Source of the DNA: Lysobacter sp. yr284
Lineage (GTDB): Bacteria > Pseudomonadota > Gammaproteobacteria > Xanthomonadales > Xanthomonadaceae
Direction of reading: 5' to 3'
Length of the DNA stretch: 64,000 nucleotides
Assembly (NCBI RefSeq): GCF_900107375.1
Contig: NZ_FNPT01000014.1
Coordinates: 62,001-126,000 of the forward strand
Positions 1-11,026 of the stretch are shown here, piece by piece. Position numbers and translations under genes: made by a program. Within the stretch, counting starts at the first letter, position 1; each line of letters opens with the position of its first letter. A model generated the notes under the pieces. It did not search any database, was not told the origin of the DNA, and saw only the letters and a program-made list of their open reading frames with translations.

Positions 1-279
1 GAACTTGTCCTGCAGCCCGGCGAAGTCGCCTTCGATCTTGTAGCCCCAGCCGTAGAACTTGCCCGACACGTCCAGCCACAGCCGCCGCACTTCGGTGTCG
101 TCGGGGTTCGGCGCGCCGCGGCGGTCGTTGTCGAACTCGGCGAAATCCCAGTGGATGCGGCCGCCGATCTCGGCGGTCACCGGGCCTTCGCCGGCGTCTT
201 CGGCGGCGAAGGCCGGCGTTGCGGACGCAGCGAGCAGGCACAGCGCGACGCACGCGCCGGCGTGGTTGGCGACAGCCAT
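1..279 (-). CDS. Phosphate-selective porin O/P family protein (5' part only)
   Basis: The reading frame begins at an ATG (277-279 on the complement) behind a GGGAG ribosome site and runs off the left edge, so only about 93 residues are visible. They start with a signal peptide ending near ATPAFA-AE, followed by EIGGRIHWDFAEFDND and EVRRLWLDVSGKFYGWGYK, the typical first strands of OprP/OprO-type outer-membrane porins. Such porins form trimeric beta-barrels for anion or phosphate uptake. The solute of this copy cannot be told from the fragment. A two-component system and a binding protein are transcribed divergently next to it. Confidence 0.8.
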   Translation of the reverse strand, partial: MAVANHAGACVALCLLAASATPAFAAEDAGEGPVTAEIGGRIHWDFAEFDNDRRGAPNPDDTEVRRLWLDVSGKFYGWGYKIEGDFAGLQDKF

Positions 280-466
280 CGATTTTTCTCCCGACCCTTG
301 TTTTCCGGCCTCTTTGCGCGCACAAAGGCGCGACGGGCGCTTATAGTTGGGTCGGCCCGGACGGCCTGTCCCAACCCCTCCAGCGCAGGCTAGGCGGTCG
401 AAGCTGTCAAAGACCTGTCATGGCGTGGACGAGTCGGCGATGTCGTGGCGGAGCGACCGTTTTTGC

Positions 467-552
467 CCGTCATCCCCGCGAAGGCGGGGGCCAGGGTTTC
501 ATCGCGACATGGCTGTGAAGTCTCTGGATCCCCGCCTTCGCGGGGATGACGG
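467..552. repeat. Palindromic repeat with CATCCCCGCGAAGGCGGGG arms
   Basis: Two 23-bp perfectly complementary arms (467-489 and 530-552) flank a 40-bp centre. The arm sequence is the intergenic CGTCATCCCCGCGAAGGCGGGG element seen in many proteobacteria. It lies between the divergent porin and response-regulator genes and could form a long hairpin. The rest of the 335-bp interval (280-614) shows no gene. Confidence 0.85.
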
Positions 553-614
553 CTTCGGCGATTCGCCGCGAACCCGCAGTCGCGACTTCGACAAGAGGCA
601 GAGGACTACATCGA

Positions 615-1307
615 GTGCGCATCCTGCTCGTCGAAGACAACGCGGACCTCGCCGACGCCATCGTCCGGCGCATGCGTCGCGACGGCCACGCCGTGGACTG
701 GCAGAGCGACGGGCTCAAGGCCGACAGCGTGCTGCGCTACCAGGGCTTCGACCTGATCGTGCTCGACATCGGCCTGCCGCGGCTCGACGGCCTGGGCCTG
801 CTGGCCGGCCTGCGCGAACGCGGCGACGCCACCCCGGTGCTGATGCTGACCGCGCGCGACGGCATCGACGACCGCGTACGCGCGCTCGATTCCGGCGCCG
901 ACGACTACCTCAGCAAGCCCTTCGATTTCCGCGAGTTCGAGGCGCGCTGCCGGGTGCTGCTGCGGCGCAACCGCGGCCAGGCCGCCGGCACCGTGCAGCT
1001 CGGCGGCTTCGCCTTCGATGCTGGCGCGCACCGCGTCACCCTTGACGGCGAGGCCATCGAACTGCCGAACCGCGAGTTCCGCCTGCTGGAAATCCTGATC
1101 GGCAAGCTCGGCCAGGTGGTCAGCAAGGACGAGATCGGCAACGGCCTGTTCGGCTTCGACGACGAGGCCGGGCCGAACGCGATCGAGCTGTACATCGGGC
1201 GCCTGCGCAAGAAGCTCGCGAGCGCGCCGCTGCGCATCGTCACCGTGCGCGGCGCCGGCTATCTGATCGAGGCCGGCGCCGCGGCCGAAGGCGGCGCCGA
1301 TGGCTGA
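615..1307 (+). CDS. OmpR/TctD-type response regulator
   Basis: DNA-binding response regulator of 230 residues. The receiver domain (about 1-115) has the acidic pair E7/D8, the phospho-acceptor D51 in VLDIGLPR and the K in LSKPFD. A winged-helix DNA-binding domain follows (about 125-220, ending VRGAGYLIE). I chose the GTG at 615 because MRILLVED is the usual beginning, a GAGGA site lies about 8 bases upstream, and longer frames run into the palindromic repeat. The stop overlaps the kinase start by 8 bases (ATGGCTGA), so the two are translationally coupled. The combination resembles TctD/TctE systems that control uptake genes. The target is unknown, but the divergent porin and downstream binding protein are obvious candidates. 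Confidence 0.92.
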   Translation: MRILLVEDNADLADAIVRRMRRDGHAVDWQSDGLKADSVLRYQGFDLIVLDIGLPRLDGLGLLAGLRERGDATPVLMLTARDGIDDRVRALDSGADDYLSKPFDFREFEARCRVLLRRNRGQAAGTVQLGGFAFDAGAHRVTLDGEAIELPNREFRLLEILIGKLGQVVSKDEIGNGLFGFDDEAGPNAIELYIGRLRKKLASAPLRIVTVRGAGYLIEAGAAAEGGADG

Positions 1308-2736
1308 ACCCGCGCGCGCGGCGGCCGGGCGCCGCGATTCGATCCGCAAGACCCTGCTGATCTATCTCGGCGCGTTGTCGCTGATCGGCGCCGCGCTGCT
1401 GTTTTTGGCCGCGCGCAGCTACGGCCGCGCCGCCGCCGACCGCTCCTACGACCACCTGCTGATCTCCTCGGCGCTGTCGATCGCCGATTCGGTGGCGCTG
1501 GTCGACGGCCAGTGGCAGGTCGACCTGCCGTACGCCGCGCTCGACCTGCTGGCGATGGCGCCGGAGGACCGGGTGTTCTACCGCGTCTCCAGCCGCGGCG
1601 CCGGCGCCGGCGACGGCCCCACCATCACCGGCTACGCCGACCTGCCGGCGCCGCCGAGCCCGCCGCGCGACGGCCAGCCGCGCTTGTTCGATGCGGTCTA
1701 CCGCGGCGAGAACACCCGCTTCGTCGCGGTCTCGCGCTGGGTCGCCGGGCCCGCCTCGCAGGGTCAGGCCATCGTCCAGGTCGGCCAGACCCGGCGCGCG
1801 CGCGAGGCCCTGGCCGACGACATGGTGCTGCGCGCGCTGGTCGCGATCGTGGCGCTGTCGCTGGCGGCGCTGGCGCTGGTGTGGATCGGCGTCTACCGCG
1901 CGCTGCGGCCGCTGCAGCGGCTGGAGCGCGAGCTGTCCGAACGCGATCCCTCCGACCTGCGCCCGGTCGCGCGCGAGGTGCCGGCCGAGCTCGACCAGAC
2001 CGTGGAGTCGCTCAACCGCTTCATGGGCCGGCTGGCGGCCAGCAACGAGACCCTGCGCGCGTTCATGGGCGAGGCCGCGCACCAGATGCGCACGCCGCTG
2101 GCCGCGCTGCGCGCGCAGGCGCAGCTGGCGCTGGACGAGGACGACCCGGCCGAGCAGCGCCGCAGCCTGGAGACCATCGAGCGCAACGCCAGCCACATGA
2201 GCCGGCTGCTGAACCAGTTGCTCAGCGATGCCAGCGCGATCCACCGCGGCCATCTGCAGCAGTTCGAGACCGTCGACCTGGCCGAATTGCTGCACCAGGC
2301 GATCTTCGAGGCGGTGCCGCAGTCCGGCCCGCGCCCGGACCTGCACCTGGCCGCGACCAGCGAACCGCTGCGCGTGCGCGGCGATGCGCTGCTGCTGCGC
2401 GAGGCGATCAAGAACCTGATCGACAACGCGCTCAAGCACGGCCGCGCGCCGCTGCAGATCGCCCTGACCGCCGCCGGCGAAGGCGCGGCCGCGGCGGCGA
2501 CCGGGCCGACGGCGGTGCTGACCATCGCCGACCACGGCCCCGGCATCGCCCCCGCCGACGCCCAGACCGTGTTCGAGCGCTTCGCCCGCGGCCGCGACGC
2601 CGCCGCCGGCGGCGCCGGCCTGGGCCTGGCGATCGTCAAGCGCATCGTCGAGAGCCACGGCGGCGCGATCGACCTGAGCAACCGGGTCGGCGGCGGCCTG
2701 GTGGTGACCTTGCGGCTGCCGAGGACCCTGGTATGA
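1300..2736 (+). CDS. TctE-like sensor histidine kinase
   Basis: Inner-membrane histidine kinase of 478 residues. TM1 is at about 18-38, a periplasmic 2CSK_N/TctE-type sensor region follows, TM2 is near 177-200, then a HAMP-like linker. The HisKA motif GEAAHQMRTPLAALR has phospho-acceptor H261. The HATPase domain has the N box IKNLIDNALKHG and glycine boxes DHGPGIAP and GGAGLGLAIV. It should phosphorylate the upstream response regulator. Its stop overlaps the start of the binding-protein gene (GTATGA), so regulator, kinase and binding protein form one coupled operon, suggesting that the binding protein feeds ligand information to the kinase. Confidence 0.92.
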   Translation: MAEPARAAAGRRDSIRKTLLIYLGALSLIGAALLFLAARSYGRAAADRSYDHLLISSALSIADSVALVDGQWQVDLPYAALDLLAMAPEDRVFYRVSSRGAGAGDGPTITGYADLPAPPSPPRDGQPRLFDAVYRGENTRFVAVSRWVAGPASQGQAIVQVGQTRRAREALADDMVLRALVAIVALSLAALALVWIGVYRALRPLQRLERELSERDPSDLRPVAREVPAELDQTVESLNRFMGRLAASNETLRAFMGEAAHQMRTPLAALRAQAQLALDEDDPAEQRRSLETIERNASHMSRLLNQLLSDASAIHRGHLQQFETVDLAELLHQAIFEAVPQSGPRPDLHLAATSEPLRVRGDALLLREAIKNLIDNALKHGRAPLQIALTAAGEGAAAAATGPTAVLTIADHGPGIAPADAQTVFERFARGRDAAAGGAGLGLAIVKRIVESHGGAIDLSNRVGGGLVVTLRLPRTLV

Positions 2737-3899
2737 GACGCGAACCCCGCGCGGCAAGGCGCGAACGACCGCAAGCGCGCGGCGGCGCGGGCGCCTGGCG
2801 GTGCCGTTGCATCGGCGCGCTGCTCGCTGCGCTGGCCGGGCTGGTCGCGCTGCCCGCCGCCGCCGAACCCGGCGACGTCAAGGCCTTCCCGAGCCCGCAA
2901 ACCACCACCGCCCGCCTGCGCATCCACGGCTCGACCGACATCGAGAACTTCGCCGCGGTCATCGCCGATTACCAGAAGCTCAGCCCGGGCACCCAGGTCG
3001 AGTATTCGGACCTGGTCGCCCAGGACATCTACACCCGCTACCTGCGCTCGGCCCCGCGCGATCGCGCCGACCTGCTGATCAGCAGCGGCATGGACCTGCA
3101 GACCAAGCTGGTCAACGACGGCCACGCCCTGGTCCACCGCTCGCCGGCCACCGCCGGGCTGCCGGCGTGGTCGCAGTGGCGGCACGAGGCCTTCGGCATC
3201 AGCTACGAGCCCATCGTCATCGTCTACAACAAACGTTTGTTGGGCCCGGCGCAGGTGCCGCGCACCCGCCGCCAGCTGCTGGCGCTGCTGCGCGACCCGA
3301 AGGCGAAACTGGCCGGGCGGGTCGGCACCTACGACGCCGGCCGCAGCAGCGTGGGCTACCTGCTGGCCACCCAGGACCACCAGCTCGGCAGCATGGCCGG
3401 GGCGCTGCAGGCCGCGCTCGGCGACAACGCGGTGGTGCTGGAGGAGCGCACCGGGCCGCTGCTGGACCGGGTCGCCCGCGGCCAGCTGGCGTTGGCCTAC
3501 AACGTGCTGGGCTCCTACGCCCAGGCCCGGATCGACGCCGGCGCCCCGCTCGGCATCGTCCTGCCGGAGGACTACACCCTGGTGCTGCTGCGCACCGCGC
3601 TGATCCCGCGCGAGGCCGCCAACGCGGTCGAGGCCGGCCGCTTCCTGGACTACCTGATCTCGCCGCGCGGCCAGGCGGTGCTGGCCCGCCAGGTCGGCCT
3701 GCAGCCGATCCGCTCGGCCAGCGGCGCGCCGCTGGCGCCGCAGGCCGGCGACGGCGCGCGGGTGCGCGCGCTGCGGCCGATCCCGCTCGGGCCGGGCCTG
3801 CTGGTCTACCTGGACGCGCTCAAGCGCCGGCAATTCCTCGACGCCTGGCGCAGCACCGTGCAGCCGCGCGGCGCCCGGCCCGGGACGCCGCCGCCGTGA
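2733..3899 (+). CDS. Periplasmic substrate-binding protein (type 2, AfuA-like)
   Basis: Predicted exported protein of 388 residues with an arginine-rich N-terminus and hydrophobic signal core (IGALLAALAGLVALPAAAEP). The mature part has the ABC-type iron/solute-binding fold: LRIHGSTDIENFAAVIADYQ at the start, then GISYEPIVIVYNKRLL and FLDYLISPRGQAVL near the end. No permease or ATPase genes accompany it. Instead it is coupled by a 4-base overlap (ATGA) to the TctE-like kinase, as in systems where an extracytoplasmic binding protein serves as a sensor accessory. The ligand is not determinable from sequence. Confidence 0.8.
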   Translation: MRREPRAARRERPQARGGAGAWRCRCIGALLAALAGLVALPAAAEPGDVKAFPSPQTTTARLRIHGSTDIENFAAVIADYQKLSPGTQVEYSDLVAQDIYTRYLRSAPRDRADLLISSGMDLQTKLVNDGHALVHRSPATAGLPAWSQWRHEAFGISYEPIVIVYNKRLLGPAQVPRTRRQLLALLRDPKAKLAGRVGTYDAGRSSVGYLLATQDHQLGSMAGALQAALGDNAVVLEERTGPLLDRVARGQLALAYNVLGSYAQARIDAGAPLGIVLPEDYTLVLLRTALIPREAANAVEAGRFLDYLISPRGQAVLARQVGLQPIRSASGAPLAPQAGDGARVRALRPIPLGPGLLVYLDALKRRQFLDAWRSTVQPRGARPGTPPP

Positions 3900-4117
3900 A
3901 CGCGCGCCGTCCATACCCTGGCGTCGGGCCGGCGGGCCGGTTGGGCGAGACGGGCCGGCCGACCGGGCAAAGCCGGCGCCTGACGCGGTCGCCGCAACCC
4001 GGTACAACTCCAAAGTACTAATGAACAGGTGCCGGCGGTCGCGCGAAACCGTCCGACGCATCCATTAGACTGCTGATCCAATCCACTTTCGCGCCCCTTG
4101 CCACGGCTGCCTTTGCG

Positions 4118-6430
<2,313 letters not shown>

Positions 6431-6472
6431 CCGGATGACCGGGCGGGCGAAGGGGGCGCACTGAACGCGGTA

Positions 6473-7495
6473 TTGACCGAACTGCCAGCGGTGACCCCGT
6501 TGCCGGTACTGGAATCCGTGGCCGAACCCCGGCCGCGGGTCAGCGTGCTGCTGCTGTGCTTCCGCGACGCGGACTACATCCGCGCCGCGCTCGACAGCGC
6601 CTTCGCCCAGACCGTGCCGTGCGAGATCATCGTCTCCAACGACTGCTCCGGCGACGGCACCTTCGAGATCGCGCAGGAAATGGTCGCCGCCTACCGCGGC
6701 CCGCACCGCGTGCACGTGCGCAAGACCGAACGCAACCTCGGCGTGTCGGCGCACTTCAACGACGTGATGGCGCTGGCCAGCGGCGAGATCGTGGTGATGA
6801 TGGCCGGCGACGACATCGCCTACCCCGAGCGGGTGGCGACGATCGTGCGCGCCTTCGACGACCACCCCGGCGCGACCGTGCTGGGCAGCGACTTCGACGC
6901 CATCGGCAGCCAGGGCGAGCCGATCCAGGTCAGTTTCCGCCAGCGCCCGCAGCGCTACGATTTCGACTACTACGTGCGCATCGGCCGGCTGATCGGCCTG
7001 CTCGGCGCGACCATGGCGTTCCGGCGCGAGGTCTACGACCGCTTCGGCCCGCTGCTGGGCCCGATCGAGGACAACGCGCTGAGCCTGCGCGGCGCCTTGC
7101 TCGGCCAATCCTTGAACCTGCGCCAGCCGCTGATCCAGTACCGCCGCCACCCCGGCAGCGTCAGCGGCACCGTGTTCGCCCGCGACGAACCGCGCGCGCT
7201 GGCGACCCGCCGCCGCTACGAACGCACCGTGCAGTTCTACCGCGGCACCGCCGACGACCTGGAAGCCTGCCTGCGCAAGATGCCGGAACTGCCGCGCAGC
7301 AAGCGCCGCCTGGCCGAACAGGTGCTGGCGATGTACCGCATCGAAGCCGACGCGCGCGAAGCGATCCTGCAGCAACCGCGCTGGCGCTGGCTCGGCCCGG
7401 TGCTGCGCGGCCTCGGCCAGCGCGGCCTGCGCCGCAAGAGCGCCGAGCGCGCGCTCAAGCTGCTGCTGCCGCGGTCGTGGTTCGGGTTGCGCTGA
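6473..7495 (+). CDS. Family 2 glycosyltransferase
   Basis: A GT-A fold transferase of about 340 residues. RVSVLLLCFRDADYIRAALD begins the nucleotide-sugar-binding domain, followed by IIVSNDCSGDGT, and VVMMAGDDIAYPER carries the metal-binding DxD-like motif. The C-terminal 100 residues are basic and helical without a clear membrane segment. The start is uncertain: TTG at 6473 is used here, but a CTG at 6461 sits at better distance from the AGGGGG at 6451-6456, and GTG at 6491 is possible. It follows maeB by 42 bp. The acceptor is unknown and no polysaccharide cluster surrounds it. Confidence 0.85.
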   Translation: MTELPAVTPLPVLESVAEPRPRVSVLLLCFRDADYIRAALDSAFAQTVPCEIIVSNDCSGDGTFEIAQEMVAAYRGPHRVHVRKTERNLGVSAHFNDVMALASGEIVVMMAGDDIAYPERVATIVRAFDDHPGATVLGSDFDAIGSQGEPIQVSFRQRPQRYDFDYYVRIGRLIGLLGATMAFRREVYDRFGPLLGPIEDNALSLRGALLGQSLNLRQPLIQYRRHPGSVSGTVFARDEPRALATRRRYERTVQFYRGTADDLEACLRKMPELPRSKRRLAEQVLAMYRIEADAREAILQQPRWRWLGPVLRGLGQRGLRRKSAERALKLLLPRSWFGLR

Positions 7496-7579
7496 TTCTC
7501 CCAGCGGGCGCGGCTGTCGTGGGAGGGCCTTCAGGCCCGATGCTTTCCTTCCGAGTCGCCACGATCCGCGCCGCCTCCG

Positions 7580-7664
7580 TGTAGGAGCGACGCGAGTCGC
7601 GACCGCGAAACCGCAGATGCGTCGTAAGCGCGATGCCGCGGTCGCGACTCGCGTCGCTCCTACA
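7580..7664. repeat. REP pair, family 1 (TGTAGGAGCGACGCGAGTCGC)
   Basis: Two inverted 27-bp copies (7580-7606 and 7638-7664) face each other around a 31-bp centre. They belong to the repeat family found at 8089, 9851, 12016, 12715 and 41084. A single family-2 copy (GTGGGAGGGCCTTCAGGCCC) precedes the pair at about 7519-7543. These explain the 200 bp after the glycosyltransferase. Confidence 0.9.
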
Positions 7665-7698
7665 GGGAGATCGCGAAACCCGCACGAATGCTTGGGAC

Positions 7699-8061
7699 AT
7701 GACCTGGTATCTGACCTTGTACCCGCCGTCGCACCGCCCCGACCCGATCCCGGCGCGACCGGTTCTGGACTACCTCGCGACCCTGCCGGAACTGCGCCGT
7801 GCCGGTCCTGCCGAGTTCGATGCCGCCGATGGCGAGCCGTGGGTTCACGTGGTCGTGATCGAGGCCCGCGCCGACGGCGGTTACGCGCGCGCCACCGGCG
7901 CGCCCGCGCCGGAGCGCACCAATCTCGTGGAGTTGGTTTGCGCTTATGACGCATCGATGCAGTGGTACGACCTGTTGGCGCGCCGTATCGCCGCGCACCT
8001 CGACTGGGTCGCGGTCGAGGCGGGCGAGGAACGACAACTCTGGCCGCCATCCAGGGGATGA
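7699..8061 (+). CDS. Hypothetical protein, 120 residues
   Basis: Soluble protein beginning MTWYLTLYPPSHRPDPIPAR, with aromatic-rich N- and C-termini (ASMQWYDLLARRIAAHLDWVAVE). It is flanked on both sides by REP pairs and has no operon partner. Codon use resembles the surrounding backbone, which supports it being real. I do not recognise the family and assign no function. Confidence 0.65.
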   Translation: MTWYLTLYPPSHRPDPIPARPVLDYLATLPELRRAGPAEFDAADGEPWVHVVVIEARADGGYARATGAPAPERTNLVELVCAYDASMQWYDLLARRIAAHLDWVAVEAGEERQLWPPSRG

Positions 8062-8088
8062 CGATGCTTGCGTCGTATCGGTAGTGTC

Positions 8089-8168
8089 GCGGTCGCGACT
8101 CGCGTCGCTCCTACAAGGGCTTCGGATCGATCTGGGCTACCTGTAGGAGCGACGCAAGTCGCGACCGC
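8089..8168. repeat. REP pair, family 1
   Basis: Inverted copies at 8089-8115 and 8142-8168 with a 26-bp centre. The left arm has the CGCGAGTCGC variant and the right arm CGCAAGTCGC. The pair sits between the convergent ends of the 120-residue protein and the flavodoxin-fold reductase, where it could act as a transcription-end or mRNA-stabilising hairpin. Confidence 0.9.
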
Positions 8169-8203
8169 GCCAATACAACCACGACGCAACTACCCCGCAC
8201 CCG

Positions 8204-8833
8204 TCACCGCACCGAATCCACGCGGTAATCCGCATGCGGCCGTTCGAAGAACTGCCGCCCGAGCGCTTCGGCTGCCGCCATCGCCCCGTGCCGGTCTTCG
8301 GCGACCGACCCGCGCCGATCGCCCTGCCCATGCACCGCGCCGACGAACTGCGAATGGGTGTAGCGCGCGTACTCCTGCATCTGGTTGACCAGGCTCAGCG
8401 CGATGGTCGGATACATCTCCTCCGACGCCGTCAGCAGCGCCACCCGCTTGCCCTGGATGCGCTCGCGCACCCGCTGCGAATCCGGATAGCTGCGCGCCAC
8501 ATAGCAGAACATCCGGTCGAAGAACGCCTTGGCCTGCGACGACATGCCGTACCAGTACACCGGCGAAGCCAGGGCGAAGCCGTCGGCATCGAGGAAACGG
8601 TCGAAGAAGAAATCGGCGTAGCCGTCGTCGATGCGGCAGCGTCCGTGCTCGTCGCGGCAGTCGCGGCAATCGCGCAGGAAGGTCTGCATCAGGTCGTCGG
8701 CGAAATGCAGCGAGGCGTCGAGCCCGGCCTCCTGCGCCCCGCGCAGGGCGGCTTCGGCGAGGACGGCGCTGTTGCCGTTGCGGCGGGGGCTGGCGACGAG
8801 GATCAGCAGGCGGCGGAAACGTTCGGCGGTCAT
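8204..8833 (-). CDS. Flavodoxin-fold NAD(P)H-dependent oxidoreductase
   Basis: A 209-residue cytoplasmic FMN-binding protein. LILVASPRRNGNSAVLAEAALRG is the phosphate-binding loop and first helix of the NADPH-dependent FMN reductase fold. DADGFALASPVYWYGMSSQAKAFFDR is the second flavin-binding segment. A cysteine-rich CRDCRDEHGRCRIDD lies near residue 60, as in iron-sulphur or multimeric-flavodoxin relatives. The start ATG is at 8831-8833. The gene is divergent from a LysR regulator with a 103-bp shared promoter region, so it is probably that regulator's target. Confidence 0.85.
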   Translation of the reverse strand: MTAERFRRLLILVASPRRNGNSAVLAEAALRGAQEAGLDASLHFADDLMQTFLRDCRDCRDEHGRCRIDDGYADFFFDRFLDADGFALASPVYWYGMSSQAKAFFDRMFCYVARSYPDSQRVRERIQGKRVALLTASEEMYPTIALSLVNQMQEYARYTHSQFVGAVHGQGDRRGSVAEDRHGAMAAAEALGRQFFERPHADYRVDSVR

Positions 8834-8936
8834 AAGAGGCTGTCGTGTAGAGAGCTGAGATGAATCTATTTCTCGCCTTTGAACGCCGCAAATGACCATA
8901 ATTGACCCGGCATGAGCCAGATTCAGGTCTGACGCG

Positions 8937-9839
8937 ATGTTCGCCGAGCTTCCCCTGACCGCCCTGCGCAGCTTCGAAGCCGCCGCGCGCCTGTCCAGCT
9001 TCAAGGCCGCGGCCGAGGAGCTGCACGTCACCCCGACCGCGATCTCGCACCAGATCCGCCAGCTCGAAAACTGGCTCGGCCGCAGCGTGTTCCAACGCCA
9101 GCCGCGCGGCGTCGCCCTCACCGACGACGGCCGCCGGCTGTTCCGCGACGTCCACGGCGCCATGCTCGACATCGCCCAATCCGTCGCCGCGCTACGCCCG
9201 CGCCCCGACGCCGGCTGCCTGACGGTGACCACCTCGACCTCGTTCGCCGCGCTGTGGTTGGTGCCGCGGCTGGGCCGCTTCTACGCGCGCCATCCCGACA
9301 TCGCCGTGCGCATCGACACCAGCGCGCAGGTGGTCGACCTGGAACACAACGCCGGCGTCGACCTGGCGATCCGCTACGGCGGCGCGGCGCCGGCGGGCCT
9401 GCACCGGCACGGCGGCCTGCGCGAATTCTTCGGCGTGTACGGCGCGCCGGGGCGGACGCAAGCGGAAGCGGCGAAGTCGCCGCCGACGTTGATCTCGGTG
9501 GAGTGGGGCGACTCGCAGTTGTACTGCCGCACCTGGGAGGCGTGGTGCGAACTGGCCGGCGTCGATTGGACCCAGCGCGCGCCGACGGTGCGCGCTTACG
9601 ACGAAGAGCACTACGCGATGTACGCCGCCGGCGCGGGGCAGGGCTTGGTGCTGGCGAGCTCGGTGGTGGTCGCCGGCAACGTGGCGCGCGGGTTGCTGGA
9701 GCCGTACCGGCCGGAGATCGTGGTGCCGGGCGAGACCTACCACGTGCTGTGCGTGCCGGGGCGCGAGCGGCATCCGCCGGTGCGGGCGTTTTTGGGCTGG
9801 CTGGATGAGGAGATGGGGGCGTTGGAGCCGGCGTCGTAG
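8937..9839 (+). CDS. LysR-type regulator, GcvA-like
   Basis: A 300-residue transcription factor. The N-terminal winged HTH (LPLTALRSFEAAARLSSFKAAAEELHVTPTAISHQI, first 60 residues) is of the GcvA/AmpR type. The C-terminal periplasmic-binding-like effector domain starts near CLTVTTSTSFAALWLVPRL. It is divergent from the flavodoxin-fold reductase at 8204-8833. The spacer contains T/A-rich inverted sequence (for example ATGACCATAATTGA near 8890) that could be its operator. Effector unknown. Confidence 0.9.
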   Translation: MFAELPLTALRSFEAAARLSSFKAAAEELHVTPTAISHQIRQLENWLGRSVFQRQPRGVALTDDGRRLFRDVHGAMLDIAQSVAALRPRPDAGCLTVTTSTSFAALWLVPRLGRFYARHPDIAVRIDTSAQVVDLEHNAGVDLAIRYGGAAPAGLHRHGGLREFFGVYGAPGRTQAEAAKSPPTLISVEWGDSQLYCRTWEAWCELAGVDWTQRAPTVRAYDEEHYAMYAAGAGQGLVLASSVVVAGNVARGLLEPYRPEIVVPGETYHVLCVPGRERHPPVRAFLGWLDEEMGALEPAS

Positions 9840-9850
9840 CTGCGGATTCG

Positions 9851-9928
9851 CGGTCGCGACTTGCGTCGCTCCTACAGGGGCGTCGGACCCATCCGGGCTA
9901 CCTGTAGGAGCGACGCAAGTCGCGACCG
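9851..9928. repeat. REP pair, family 1, perfect 28-bp arms
   Basis: CGGTCGCGACTTGCGTCGCT-type arms at 9851-9878 and 9901-9928 are exact inverted complements around 22 bp. The pair sits directly after the GcvA-like regulator stop. Confidence 0.92.
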
Positions 9929-9953
9929 CGCCAATTCGCCTACGACGCAAGCC

Positions 9954-10048
9954 GCTGTTGTGGGAGGGCCTTCAGGCCCGATGCTTTTGTTCCAGATGGC
10001 AGCGACCTGAGAGAAAAGCATCGGGCCTGAAGGCCCTCCCACAACAGC
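9954..10048. repeat. Family-2 inverted repeat, perfect 35-bp arms
   Basis: Arms 9954-9988 and 10014-10048 are exact reverse complements containing GTGGGAGGGCCTTCAGGCCC, separated by 25 bp. Together with the family-1 pair just before, this fills the interval between two convergent LysR genes. Single or variant copies of this second family recur near 7519, 52133, 58265, 58369, 62190 and 62275. Confidence 0.92.
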
Positions 10049-10059
10049 AGGCCCGCACC

Positions 10060-10941
10060 TCAGGTCAACGCCATCTCCTGCGGCAACCACGCCAACGCAA
10101 ACTCCCGCAATGCCCGCACCCGCGCCGACCTGCGCAGATCCGGATGGATCGCGAACCACAACTCCGTCGGCACCTCCGCCAGCGGCTCCGACACCCGCTT
10201 CACCCCGCCCGCAGCATCGGCGAAGTAGCACGGCAACAACGCCTTACCGACCCCCGCCTTGCATGCCGCCAACGCCGCCGGCAGCGAATTCACCCGCATC
10301 GCGATCCGCGCCTCGTCGACATTCGTGCGCAGCCACATCGCCGACGACAAGTGCGACAGGTTGTCGTCGAACCCGACCCACACGCCATCGCTCAACCCGT
10401 CGCGTTTTCCCACTTTCATGCCGCTGGCCGCATACACCGCCGTCGCGATCGACCCGACCCGCCGCACCGACAACCCATTCGGCATCAACGCGCACGCCCG
10501 CAGCGCCACATCGGCTTCGGGTTGCTGCAGGTTCACGAACGCGTTCGACACCAGAAGATCGCAGCCGATCTGCGGATGCGCCGCCGTAAACGCCGCGCAC
10601 AGTCGCGCCGTCACTTCCGCCAGCGTGTCCGGAATCGTGATCCGCAGCCGCGCCCCGCCGCGCGCGTCGCGCCCGGCCAGCTGACGTTGCAACTGATCGG
10701 CATCGTCGAGAATCCGCTGCGCGCCTTCGATGGCCACCGCGCCGGCCTCGGTGGCCGTATAGCCCGTGCGGCTGCGCCGGAACAACGGCGTCCCCGCGCG
10801 CGCCTCGATCCCGGCCAGGCGCCGGAACGCGCTGGAATGGTCCAACGCCAGCGCCTTGGCCGCGCCGCTGAGGCTGCCGTGCGCGCCGATCGCGCGCAGC
10901 AGTTCGAAGTCTTCCAACGACAGGCGGGCGGTTTGTCGCAT
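10060..10941 (-). CDS. LysR-type transcriptional regulator
   Basis: A 293-residue regulator starting MRQTARLSLEDFELLRAIGA, with an HTH at about 8-65 (GSLSGAAKALALDHSSAFRRLAG) and a C-terminal effector-binding domain (LRITIPDTLAEVTARLCAAF onward). The start at 10941 is preferred because upstream residues are not LysR-like. It is divergent from a glutathione S-transferase gene (start 11027) with an 85-bp gap, so it probably regulates the GST/SMR pair. Its HTH contains HSSAFRRL rather than the more usual SSVSRQI, as in a subgroup of LysR proteins. Confidence 0.88.
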   Translation of the reverse strand: MRQTARLSLEDFELLRAIGAHGSLSGAAKALALDHSSAFRRLAGIEARAGTPLFRRSRTGYTATEAGAVAIEGAQRILDDADQLQRQLAGRDARGGARLRITIPDTLAEVTARLCAAFTAAHPQIGCDLLVSNAFVNLQQPEADVALRACALMPNGLSVRRVGSIATAVYAASGMKVGKRDGLSDGVWVGFDDNLSHLSSAMWLRTNVDEARIAMRVNSLPAALAACKAGVGKALLPCYFADAAGGVKRVSEPLAEVPTELWFAIHPDLRRSARVRALREFALAWLPQEMALT

Positions 10942-11026
10942 GCGCAAGCGATCCTTGGGAGCGCGCCGTATTCCAGGCGCCGGGCCGGACGAGGAGAGTA
11001 GCGCCATCCCCTCACGGACCGACATC

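Noticed and set aside
546-614. Upstream start (546) for the response regulator
   Set aside because: The extra residues come from the palindromic repeat, and the receiver domain begins naturally at GTG 615 with a ribosome site.
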